64,000 nucleotides of DNA from CAZHHH01 sp052400685. GTDB taxonomy: Bacteria > Bacteroidota > Bacteroidia > Bacteroidales > Marinilabiliaceae. The translations under genes were made by a program, and so were the position numbers. Positions 52,325 to 61,600 of this stretch are shown here, piece after piece (positions within the stretch are counted from its first letter, which is position 1; each line of letters starts with the position of its first letter). The notes beneath the pieces were generated by a model that worked only from the letters and a program-made list of their open reading frames with translations, was not told the DNA's origin and ran no database searches. The DNA is taken from assembly GCA_052400685.1 (NCBI GenBank), contig JBQTGJ010000019.1; one strand, written 5' to 3'.

Positions 52325-54223
52325 ATGTGTGAATTTAGAAAAAGGATTTTAGTCTTATTTGTTTTTATTTTTAGCGTTTTTGCAATTATAAAAGCAGAAA
52401 TTAGAAAGACAATAATATCTCCTGATGAGAAATATGTATTAACATTTATTATTGAGAAGAATGCAAAACTAGAAACTTGTATTTCATATTTTTTGATGTA
52501 CGAAGGTAAAGTTGTTGTCGAAAAGTCAGAACTCGACATCGTGCTGGATAATCATATCTCTGAGTTGGCTATGGCTATCAAACCAGATGATAATTATCAC
52601 TTTATTAATGATATGGATTTTATATCCCAAAAGGATACAAGCGTAAATACGACATGGTACAATGCTTTTGGTGAGAGGAGTATAGTAAAAGATGAATACA
52701 ATCAAAGCTCTTTTTTATTCGAGAAAAGGAGCAAAAAAGGATATCAAATGCAAATTGATATTCGAATGTATAATACAGGAGCAGCTATTCGTTATTACTT
52801 TCCAACGAATCCGAAAGGTTTGTATTATAAGATAGTAGAAGAGAATACGGAGTTTGTCTTTCCTGAGGGAACAAAAGCATGGTACGCACGTTGGGCACAG
52901 GCGCCATATGAATTATTACCGCTCAGGGGCTGGATTGATCAATCAGAAAGACCTTTAACTTGTGTATTGCCCAATGGTCTGTATGTTTCTTTGGCAGAAG
53001 CAGCAATGGTTGATTATTCCAGAACAAAATTTCAAATTAAGAAAAATTCTCCGGGGACTATTGTTACAGTTATCGATAGTAATGTAGATGCAATTACTGA
53101 TTTTACAACGCCATGGCGGGTTATTATGACTGCTGGTACACCTGGTCAGTTATTAGAAAATAATGATATTTTACTAAATCTTAATGAGCCGTGCAAAATA
53201 TCAAATACTGATTGGATTAAACCAGGTAAAATTATGCGTGAGATTACCCAGACCAATCAAAACTCAAAGGCTCAAATTGATTTTTCGTCCAAAAATGGTG
53301 TTGATTATTTGCTCTATGACTGGAAATGGTACGGCCCTGCTTTTGATTTTAATTCCGATGCTTCAACTGTTGATATAGATTTAGATTTGCATCATTGGAT
53401 CGAATATGGAAAAGAAAAAGGTGTTGGTGTATGGGTGTATGTCAATCAGCAAGCATTATTGAGTCAAATGCGTGAGATTTTTCCGCTTTATAAGAAGTGG
53501 GGAATCAAAGGCGTTAAGTTTGGATTTGTTCAGGTTGGTTCATATCGTTGGACAACGTGGCTGCACGAAGCAATTAAGTTGGCTGCCCAAAATGAATTAA
53601 TGGTGAATATACATGATGAATTCAGAACGACCGGTGAAACAAGAACCTGGCCTAATATCGTGTCTGTTGAAGGTATTAGAGGAAATGAGGAGTTCCCGGA
53701 TGCTACACACAACTGTATCTTGCCATTTACTCGTTTTGTAGGTGGGGTTGGCGATTATACCATTTGTTATATGGACAAAAGAATTAAAACAACTCATGCA
53801 CATCAGTTGGCATTAGGCGTTATTTATTTTAGTCCGTTACAAACTATTTATTGGTACGATAAGCCTGAATATCTTATAGATGTTCCTGAAACTGAATTTT
53901 TCAAAACATTACCTACTGTTTGGGATGATACAAAGGTTTTATCGGGAGAGATAGGCGAACATGTTATAATTGCCCGACGAAAAGATGACGATTGGTATAT
54001 CGGTGCTATAACAAATGTGCACGGTCGTGAGTTAGAAATAAATTTTGATTTTTTACCTCGTAGTGAAAAGTATGAAGCTTGTATTTATGAAGATGATGCC
54101 AATATTGGAAGTAAAACAGGAGTCATGATGAGGAAAAAAGTAATTACCTCAAAAACCAATTTGAAATTTACATTGATCGACTCTGGAGGCGTTGCTATCA
54201 AATTGGTAAGAAAAAGTAAGTGA
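52325..54223 (+). CDS. GH97-family glycoside hydrolase with atypical active site
   Basis: A 632-residue secreted protein (signal about 5-22) with the GH97 N-terminal sandwich, barrel and C-terminal beta domain. In retaining GH97 enzymes the nucleophile Asp sits in a VKxDF-type strand; here the matching segment is GVKFGFVQVG, with Gly400 at that position. In the inverting SusB type a Glu-rich set is used, but the HHETS-like motif is absent too. VNIHDEFRTTGETRTWPN and GIRGNEEFPDATHN keep the other loops. I recall related GH97 sequences with GFVQVG, so this looks like a subgroup with unknown mechanism, or a binding protein. It is linked to the lyase gene. I chose ATG 52325 over an upstream GTG. 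Confidence 0.85.
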   Translation: MCEFRKRILVLFVFIFSVFAIIKAEIRKTIISPDEKYVLTFIIEKNAKLETCISYFLMYEGKVVVEKSELDIVLDNHISELAMAIKPDDNYHFINDMDFISQKDTSVNTTWYNAFGERSIVKDEYNQSSFLFEKRSKKGYQMQIDIRMYNTGAAIRYYFPTNPKGLYYKIVEENTEFVFPEGTKAWYARWAQAPYELLPLRGWIDQSERPLTCVLPNGLYVSLAEAAMVDYSRTKFQIKKNSPGTIVTVIDSNVDAITDFTTPWRVIMTAGTPGQLLENNDILLNLNEPCKISNTDWIKPGKIMREITQTNQNSKAQIDFSSKNGVDYLLYDWKWYGPAFDFNSDASTVDIDLDLHHWIEYGKEKGVGVWVYVNQQALLSQMREIFPLYKKWGIKGVKFGFVQVGSYRWTTWLHEAIKLAAQNELMVNIHDEFRTTGETRTWPNIVSVEGIRGNEEFPDATHNCILPFTRFVGGVGDYTICYMDKRIKTTHAHQLALGVIYFSPLQTIYWYDKPEYLIDVPETEFFKTLPTVWDDTKVLSGEIGEHVIIARRKDDDWYIGAITNVHGRELEINFDFLPRSEKYEACIYEDDANIGSKTGVMMRKKVITSKTNLKFTLIDSGGVAIKLVRKSK

Positions 54224-54337
54224 GATTTGAGCTTTTGAATTTAATATATCGAGAAGTTTATTCTGCTATATGAATTTAGCACAGGAAAGTATTTGTGTTC
54301 TTCATCGAGTTTGTGTAAACCAGCATCGTAAAAATAA

Positions 54338-55552
54338 ATGTTCATGAAGAGAAATTTGTTGATTCAATTTTTAGGTATAGGTGGAATATTGGGATTACTT
54401 GTTTCCTGTGTTACAAAAAAGGATAATGAGGAATTTAATGTGAATAATATGATAGAGTATTGTGTTGATAAAACTAGATCTACCATGCTTACATTAGATG
54501 ACGCTGATAGTTTACCTCGTAATATATATTTATACCAAAAAAACTGGAATAAGGTTGGTATTCATGATTGGACGAGTGGCTTTTGGCCCGGAATACTTTG
54601 GTACGCTTATGAAGTTTCCGGTGATACTTCGATTTTAACGCAGGCAAAAAGATTTACAAATCCGCTTCAGGATATTTTAGATGTGCCAGTGGATAATCAT
54701 GATCTTGGGTTTATGTTATTTTGTAGTATGGGTAATGGAGAGCGTTTAACTAAGAGTATTGAGTATAAAAAAACTTTATTAGTGGCAGCTGACTCTTTGG
54801 CAACGCTTTTTAATCCTAAGGTAGGAACCATATTATCATGGCCAGCAATGAGGGAAAAAATGAATTGGCCGCATAATACGATTATTGATAATATGATTAA
54901 TCTTGAACTCCTTTTTTGGGCCTCAAAAAACGGAGGCAGTCAATCGTTATACGATATAGCAGTAAGACATGCCGAGACATGTATGCACACATTAATACGG
55001 CCCGACTATACCACTTATCATGTTGCTGTTTTTGATACTATTGATGGCCATTTTATTAAAGGTGTTACGCATCAGGGATATTCAGATGATTCTCAATGGG
55101 CTCGTGGACAAGGTTGGGCTATTTATGGTTACACGATGGTTTATAGAGAAACAAAGGATAAAAAATTCTTAGATACAGCCATTAATTTAGCTGATAAATT
55201 TATTCAAATGATGCCGCAAGATAAAGTGCCTTATTGGGATTTTAATGATCCATCTATTCCTAATGCACCAAAGGATGCTTCCGCAGCAGCTATCATTGCC
55301 TCTGGATTGTTGGAAATGGCTTCTTATGTGAAAGATGAAAATAGCAAGATAAAGTATCAAGAGGTCGCACTCTGTTTATTAAAGGAACTTTCTTCTGACA
55401 AATATTTGAGTGGAAATAAAAACCAGGCATTTTTGCTTCATTCTACGGGACACTGGCCAAAGCGAACAGAAATTGACGCTTCCATAATATATGCTGATTA
55501 TTATTATTTCGAGGCATTGCTTCGGTATAAAAATTTAACTAGTCGTTTTTAG
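54338..55552 (+). CDS. GH88 unsaturated glucuronyl hydrolase
   Basis: A 404-residue lipoprotein-like protein (Cys24, LVSCVTK) with the (alpha/alpha)6 barrel of GH88. Catalytic candidates are Asp122 (NHDLGFM) and Asp184 (IIDNMINLELLFWA). Their spacing of 62 is close to the 61 between Asp88 and Asp149 of Bacillus unsaturated glucuronyl hydrolase. Further family segments are HDWTSGFWPGILWYAYE and GYSDDSQWARGQGWAIYG. It hydrates the double bond of 4,5-unsaturated uronic acid residues left by polysaccharide lyases, matching the lyase-like gene upstream. Met1 or Met3 could be the true start. A palindromic element follows. Confidence 0.92.
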   Translation: MFMKRNLLIQFLGIGGILGLLVSCVTKKDNEEFNVNNMIEYCVDKTRSTMLTLDDADSLPRNIYLYQKNWNKVGIHDWTSGFWPGILWYAYEVSGDTSILTQAKRFTNPLQDILDVPVDNHDLGFMLFCSMGNGERLTKSIEYKKTLLVAADSLATLFNPKVGTILSWPAMREKMNWPHNTIIDNMINLELLFWASKNGGSQSLYDIAVRHAETCMHTLIRPDYTTYHVAVFDTIDGHFIKGVTHQGYSDDSQWARGQGWAIYGYTMVYRETKDKKFLDTAINLADKFIQMMPQDKVPYWDFNDPSIPNAPKDASAAAIIASGLLEMASYVKDENSKIKYQEVALCLLKELSSDKYLSGNKNQAFLLHSTGHWPKRTEIDASIIYADYYYFEALLRYKNLTSRF

Positions 55553-55582
55553 TGTAATTAACACCTTTCCCTTATCTATTTA

Positions 55583-55723
55583 GAGTCTGTTCATAAACTA
55601 AGTGTTTGAAATATAAAGTTCAAATTCAAGGCTTGCGAAGTCATAAAAATCAAGGCGTTTACTTTTCGTAAATGACTGTTTTTATGACAAGCGTAACGCA
55701 GAAGTTGACTTTATAGACAAACA
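55583..55723. repeat. ~140-bp dispersed palindromic element, copy I
   Basis: Ends GAGTCTGTTCATAAAC and TTTATAGACAAACA. It is flanked by 7-bp direct repeats CTATTTA (55576-55582, 55724-55730). It is nearly identical to copy H across GGCTTGCGAAGTCATAAAAA and GACAAGCGTAACGCAGAA, suggesting recent spread. Confidence 0.85.
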
Positions 55724-55743
55724 CTATTTAAAACCATAAGACT

Positions 55744-57141
55744 ATGAAAAAAAATTTTTTACTTAAAAGTATGGTCGCAGCTGTTTTTTGTTTAACAACT
55801 GTTAATCAGGTAAATGCTCAGGATATCGTGAAAGTGGTCGCTGATACACATATCCAGGTCGGTAATCCGGATGGCAATTTTAGTACAACGAACCAGTTTA
55901 TTGTAAAGACCAATGCTGATGAAGCAATTGACCGAATGGGGTTGCTTAAATTTGATTTTAATTCTTTGTCAGATTACGATGCCAGTAATGTATTGAGTGC
56001 TCAGTTATTTATGGGATATCACAATTCACACAACGGAACAATATCAATATATGAGTATGCAAGCAGTTGGGAAGAAAGCACTGTTACTTGGAATAATGCT
56101 CCTGCAACTGTAGCTACTATTGCAGAATTAGCCGATTGGACTGCTATTGGCGTTCAAACAACTAGTGCCGATTGGCATCGTGATGTTGAAAGTTTTCACG
56201 GTGGATTGGATATAACATCTTATTTTAAAACATGTATGGAAGACGATAAGATTATGTCCCTTGCTTTAGTAGGTGAAGCTAGTGGTAGCGGTTACGATAT
56301 TCACCAAAAGGAAAATACAACTATTTCGATTGATGGTCATGAAAACTGGGGGGCGTATATTCTTATAAGCTATGTATCACAAGCTGCCAATGCTTTATCG
56401 GAGAGTTTTGATGGAAATGATCTTCCTGCCGGATACTCTGTCTCAAATAGTGGAACTTATACTGTAAGCAATAGTTTAATTGATGTTGATATGGTATTAA
56501 GTGGAGATAAATATAGAGCCGACATTTGGTACAATGAAGGTACATCAACAGCAGGTTCAGATATTTCCATGAATTCTGCAATTGATAAATATTTGGCCAT
56601 TAAGTTTCAGGGAGAACGTCCCGATGGTAATTTGAAATTTGAAATGAAGACAGCTTCTGATGTCTGGATGAATACTCAATGGAATTATGGTGCCGATGGT
56701 CAAATAGTTTCAACAGGTAGTAATAATATTTATTATTTCGATCTAACCAAGGATGAGTCATACTCTGGTGCTATTGATATTCGTAGATTACATTTTATAA
56801 TTGCAGATAACGTTAATAGTCAGTCATATCAGATTGATTGGATTGGAACTTTTCCTTCGGTTGATGCTATTGAGACGATTAAAGATCAAAATGATATTAG
56901 TACCCCAACAGATATAAAATTGAGCTCTTTTTCTAAGTTGAATGTTTTTGGAGCAAGTGGATCAATAGAAATAAGTAATTGTGCGGTAGGTAATATGATA
57001 TCCGTATATAGTATGTCAGGAACCCTTGTATATGAAGGAGTCGCTAAAACAAGCAATGTTAGTGTGAAATGTAGTAATGGTTTGTATCTGGTGGCTGTTA
57101 AAGGAGTAGCTATTGAGACAACAAAAGTTTTTGTTAAATAA
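55744..57141 (+). CDS. Secreted DNRLRE/CBM96-like protein with T9SS sorting domain
   Basis: A 465-residue protein. It has a signal peptide (1-26), then a DNRLRE/CBM96-type beta domain (about 27-210) with a VVADTHIQVGNPDGNFST opening, RMGLLKFDF and a SSWEESTVTWNNAP motif typical of that fold. A second beta domain (about 215-375) resembles the aromatic C-terminal domain of the Ig-like lipoprotein earlier in the locus. The C-terminal ~75 residues (ISVYSMSGTLVYEG, then a terminal VFVK) look like a T9SS sorting domain. CBM96 members bind alginate-type uronans. No catalytic domain is seen, so it probably presents substrate to the enzymes or anchors to the glycan. It ends with a strong terminator. 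Confidence 0.78.
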   Translation: MKKNFLLKSMVAAVFCLTTVNQVNAQDIVKVVADTHIQVGNPDGNFSTTNQFIVKTNADEAIDRMGLLKFDFNSLSDYDASNVLSAQLFMGYHNSHNGTISIYEYASSWEESTVTWNNAPATVATIAELADWTAIGVQTTSADWHRDVESFHGGLDITSYFKTCMEDDKIMSLALVGEASGSGYDIHQKENTTISIDGHENWGAYILISYVSQAANALSESFDGNDLPAGYSVSNSGTYTVSNSLIDVDMVLSGDKYRADIWYNEGTSTAGSDISMNSAIDKYLAIKFQGERPDGNLKFEMKTASDVWMNTQWNYGADGQIVSTGSNNIYYFDLTKDESYSGAIDIRRLHFIIADNVNSQSYQIDWIGTFPSVDAIETIKDQNDISTPTDIKLSSFSKLNVFGASGSIEISNCAVGNMISVYSMSGTLVYEGVAKTSNVSVKCSNGLYLVAVKGVAIETTKVFVK

Positions 57142-57153
57142 TAAAATTTAAGT

Positions 57154-57203
57154 ACACGGAGGGTTGTTTGTACCCCCCCTCCGTGTTATTCATTTTTTTT
57201 ATA
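57154..57203 (+). terminator. Terminator after the CBM96-like gene
   Basis: A perfect 10-bp stem ACACGGAGGG / CCCTCCGTGT followed by an eight-base T run. It lies before the serine hydrolase start. Confidence 0.9.
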
Positions 57204-57218
57204 AGCGCACTCTACAAT

Positions 57219-58538
57219 ATGAGATCTTTTAAAATATTTAATAAAGTTGTGTTAGTTATTTTGCTAATATTTCTTATAAAAATATATGGCTGTACTGATC
57301 CCAAATTACTTTGTCCAAAACATTATGATTTTTCATTGCTGAGTACAAAGATTCAATCGTGGATTGATTCTGGTTACTACTCTGGCGCTGCGATTGAGGT
57401 ATATAGAGACAATGCCCAAATATTAAAATCAACCTTTGGAAACTATACTGATACAATTAATGTTTTTATAGCTTCTTCCGGGAAATGGCTGGTTGCTGCA
57501 ACGATCGCGGCAGTGGTTGATGAAGGCAAGCTTCAGTGGAATGATAACGTAAATAAATGGTTGCCGCAATTTACTGATCAAAAAGGTGAAGCTACATTAA
57601 AACAATTGCTGTCACATACAAGTGGGTATCCTGATTATCAGCCAATGACTCAGCCAAAGGATATTTATCAGACTTTGGAGAAGTCTGTGGCTCATATTGT
57701 TGAATTAAATGCGGATACAACACCGGGAGCGGTGTTTCATTATGGCGGTTTGGCCATGCAAGTAGCTGGTCGAATGGCAGAATTGGCTACTGGTAAAGAT
57801 TGGGAAGCTATCTTTCAAGAAAAGATCGCACAGCCTTTGGGAATGAATCATACTCATTTTACCCCTGTTGATTCAAGTGATGGACACAATCCAATGCTGG
57901 GTGGTGGTGCTAGATCTACTTTGTCTGATTATACTGCTTTTTTAAATATGATTTTTAACGATGGCGTTTTTAATAACAAGCGTATATTATCAAGTGGAGT
58001 TATTAAAGAAATGCAGGCTGATCAGGTTAAAAAAGCAAAAATTTTGAGGCGCGAATATGTACAAAGTGTAAGAACCAGGTTTCATACAGGTATTTATGGA
58101 TTAGGACTTTGGCGTGAAGAGATTAATGATAATGGAGATGCTCTTCTTATTAGTAGCCCAAGTTGGGCAGGAGCTTATCCTTGGATTGATTATTCTACAA
58201 ATTCTTATGGCTTTTTTATTACCCATGTGAATGCTGAAAATGCAAATAAGAAGGGATTTAATGCATTCTATAGTAGTCCGGTATTACCTGTTTTATTAAG
58301 AGATATCTATAAAAAAGCAGCTTTACCCGATAGCGTTGAAACAGGTTTTGTTTCAACAGGAGATACTTCTATGTATTATGAAGAGACTGACTCTGATGAA
58401 CCTGTTACTTTCATTCATGATCATTCATTTGATAATAGTGAATGGGGTCAACAGTTCACTGTATTTACTGAAAAACATCGAACTGTTCAATACGTATGTC
58501 GTCGTTATAGAAATTCATTGAGACCTGTTGAAAGATAA
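57219..58538 (+). CDS. Beta-lactamase-fold serine hydrolase
   Basis: A 440-residue protein with an N-terminal signal/lipobox (IKIYGC). The serine hydrolase core has Ser86-x-x-Lys89 in SSGKW, the general-base Tyr in HYGGLAM (a YGG variant of the YxN motif), and the GGGARSTLSDY segment. Family members are class C beta-lactamases, penicillin-binding proteins or esterases; inside a PUL an esterase removing acyl groups from the glycan is plausible but not shown. The frame is open from 57168, but that start lies inside a terminator hairpin, so I chose ATG 57219. The last ~50 residues have no family resemblance I recognise. Confidence 0.8.
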   Translation: MRSFKIFNKVVLVILLIFLIKIYGCTDPKLLCPKHYDFSLLSTKIQSWIDSGYYSGAAIEVYRDNAQILKSTFGNYTDTINVFIASSGKWLVAATIAAVVDEGKLQWNDNVNKWLPQFTDQKGEATLKQLLSHTSGYPDYQPMTQPKDIYQTLEKSVAHIVELNADTTPGAVFHYGGLAMQVAGRMAELATGKDWEAIFQEKIAQPLGMNHTHFTPVDSSDGHNPMLGGGARSTLSDYTAFLNMIFNDGVFNNKRILSSGVIKEMQADQVKKAKILRREYVQSVRTRFHTGIYGLGLWREEINDNGDALLISSPSWAGAYPWIDYSTNSYGFFITHVNAENANKKGFNAFYSSPVLPVLLRDIYKKAALPDSVETGFVSTGDTSMYYEETDSDEPVTFIHDHSFDNSEWGQQFTVFTEKHRTVQYVCRRYRNSLRPVER

Positions 58539-58624
58539 CACTTGAGAGGATTGATTTTGTTTAAATAACTTTTTGTCAGAAGTATACAGAAGTCTTTAGG
58601 TGATTACGTCAGTAATTTAAAAAA

Positions 58625-61600
58625 ATGAAAATGAAGAGAATTCCAGGATCATACAGAAGATGTTGTTTTTTTATTTTAGGGATAGCTATGCTAGTGTTTC
58701 AATTGGCCTGTTCATCTAAAGATTTAAAAATTAAAAATGGTGCTACTCTGGATCAAATGGGAAATTATTTTGTTAATCCTCCCGACTCGGTTAAGCCATG
58801 GGTTTTTTGGCAATGGATGAATGGAAATATCACAAAAGAAGGAATAACTCTTGATTTAGAGGCTATGAAAAGAATGGGCATTGGAGGCGCCTTATGCTTT
58901 AATAATGCAGTTGGTATTACAAGAGGTCCGGTTGATTATGCTTCTGATAAATGGTTCGATATGACAGAGTTTGCCGTTAAAGAAGCACGACGATTAGGTT
59001 TAAAAATAATGTTTCATAATTCTCCCGGGTATTCCGGTACTGGTGGCCCTTGGGTTACGCCGGAAATGAGTATGCAGGAGTTGGTCTGGTCGGAAACTCA
59101 AATCTCTCAGAGTAAAAGCATAAAGGTTGTTTTGGATAAGCCGTATGCCCGTATGAATTATTATAAGGATGCTTTTATATTAGCCTATCCTTCGTTACCC
59201 GATGAAAAGGGATTAATGAAAGATTATATATCTTCCTTAACTGTAAACGACGTAAAAAAAGATAAATCTGTATTGTGCGATAATAATCCGGAAACAAAAA
59301 TACGATTGAATAGAAAAGATAATCAAAATGAAGTTATTTTTCAGTTTGATATACCCTATAAAGCTCAGTCTATTACAGTCTATCGGACGGTAAATGAAGA
59401 GCCCAATGATTTATTTGATGGTCCTCGTGATCATCCGCCTTATATGGCGCTAGAAGTATCACATGATGGAACAGAATACTCAAAGGTTGCTTCATGGGGA
59501 ATGCCTCAATTGCGAGAGGGAAATACACCGGGAATGCAAAATTTTAAACCCGTTGAAGCTAAATATTATAAGTTAATAGCCTCTTCGCCTACCTGGCTTT
59601 CCGAGGTGGAATTGCATGGTGCTGTTCGTTTAGCAGGATGGCCCGGTAAAGCTGATTTTACCCATGGAAATAGTGGAGGTACGAGGATACCCATATGTAC
59701 AAAGGACGTAATTTTTCATTCGACAATAATTGATGTTACGGAGAATCTTGATGAGAATGGACAACTGAATTGGGAAGCTCCTTACAAATCAGATTGGACA
59801 ATTGTGCGCTTGGGCCATACAACGACAGGGGAAGAAAATGCAGCACATCCCGATTCAGGTGCAGGACTAGAAATTGATAAACTTAATCGGGCAGCTCTTG
59901 ATTTTCAGTTTGAAAAGTTTAATTCTAAGATTGTGGAACGTTTAAAACCATATATAGGTAACGCTTTTCTGGGGTTTACTACAGATAGTTGGGAGTGTGG
60001 AAAACAAAATTGGTCTGTCGTTTTGCCTCAAGAGTTTATGAAGCGAAATAATTATGATATAACGTCATGGGTTTTAGCATTAACAGGTCGCATTATTGAT
60101 AGTGAGGATGCTACACATAAATTTCTGGATGATTTTAATGCTACACAGGTGGAAGTCCTGACGGATAATTACTATGGATACTGGGATCAAAAATGTAACG
60201 AAATAGGATTACAATACCACGCCGAACCTTATGGTGATGGGACACTGGATGGACTCACAGCTTGCAGGTATTTAGATGTGCCTATGTGTGAATTTTGGAC
60301 AAGACATATATATGGAAGTGATAAATACTCAAAACAGGCTGTCTCGGGTGCACATTTATATGGTAAACAGGTGGTTGCGGCAGAAAGTTTTACCGGGATG
60401 CCATTAACTTCAAAATGGACGGCTTTCCCTTATGCACTAAAAGCGCAAGGTGACTATTTTTATTCACTGGGAGTCAATAGATTCGCTTTTCATGTTTTTG
60501 TACATCAGCCATATACTACTGGTTATCCGGGGATGACAATGGGACCGTTTGGTTCTCATATTGATAGAAATAATACATGGACAGAACAGTCCTATGGGTG
60601 GATTAACTATTTATCCCGTTGCCAATATATACTTCAGCAAGGTAAGGCGGTAATTGATGCTTGCTATTTTAAGGGAGATGAGCCGTCTCCTTTAGTTCCT
60701 GATGTTTATCCAATGATGCCTGATGGTTATAAATGTGATGTTTTTGGACCGGATGCATTGTATAATCGAATGAGAATTAATGATGGAAAAATTGTTTTAC
60801 CTGATGGGATGCAGTATCAAATTGCAATAATGGCTCCTCTTAATGAAATCAGACTTTCAACGTTAAAACAATTTAGAAATTTGGTAGAGGCAGGTATGAC
60901 TTTAGTGGTTAATAATAAACCTCAAAAATCATATGGAAACGAAAGTACTGACTTGGAAGTGAAAATGTTTGTCGATAAATTCTACGGCAATTTGGATGGT
61001 GAGAAAGTGACTAAAACAAAGGTTGGGAAAGGTGTTGTTGTTTGGGGGGAGGATCTTAAAACCGTCTTTAATACTAAAAATATCAGACCTGATTTTCTTT
61101 ATTCGTCTGAAAATGGAGATGCAGTAATAAATCATCTTCATAAAATAATTGGTGGAGAAGATGTTTTTTTTATTTCTAATTATTGTCGCAATGCTGAAAA
61201 AATAACTGCATCTTTTAATATTGAAAAGAAATTGCCTGAATTGTGGAATGCAGAAACGGGTGAAATATCAGTAGCTCCGGTTTATAGGTTTGAAGATGAA
61301 AGAACAATCATCCCATTTGACTTAAATCCGGCTGAATCTTGCTTTATTGTTTTTCGAAAGGATGCAACAGCAGAAAGAAACATTCAAATAAAGAAGGGAC
61401 AAGATGTTGTGCTTAGCACTTATGAATTTGAGCGTTTTGATCCGCTTAAATATGAGGATGTTAAAAATGACTTTACAATTTCAGCTTGGTGTAAGCCTGA
61501 GACTTATGCACATAGAGGTCGGGGATTTTTAATTCATCCTGTGCAGGGAAGTCTATTATTTGGAAAAGAACATGCCATTTGTGGTATTGGTGTTGGGACA

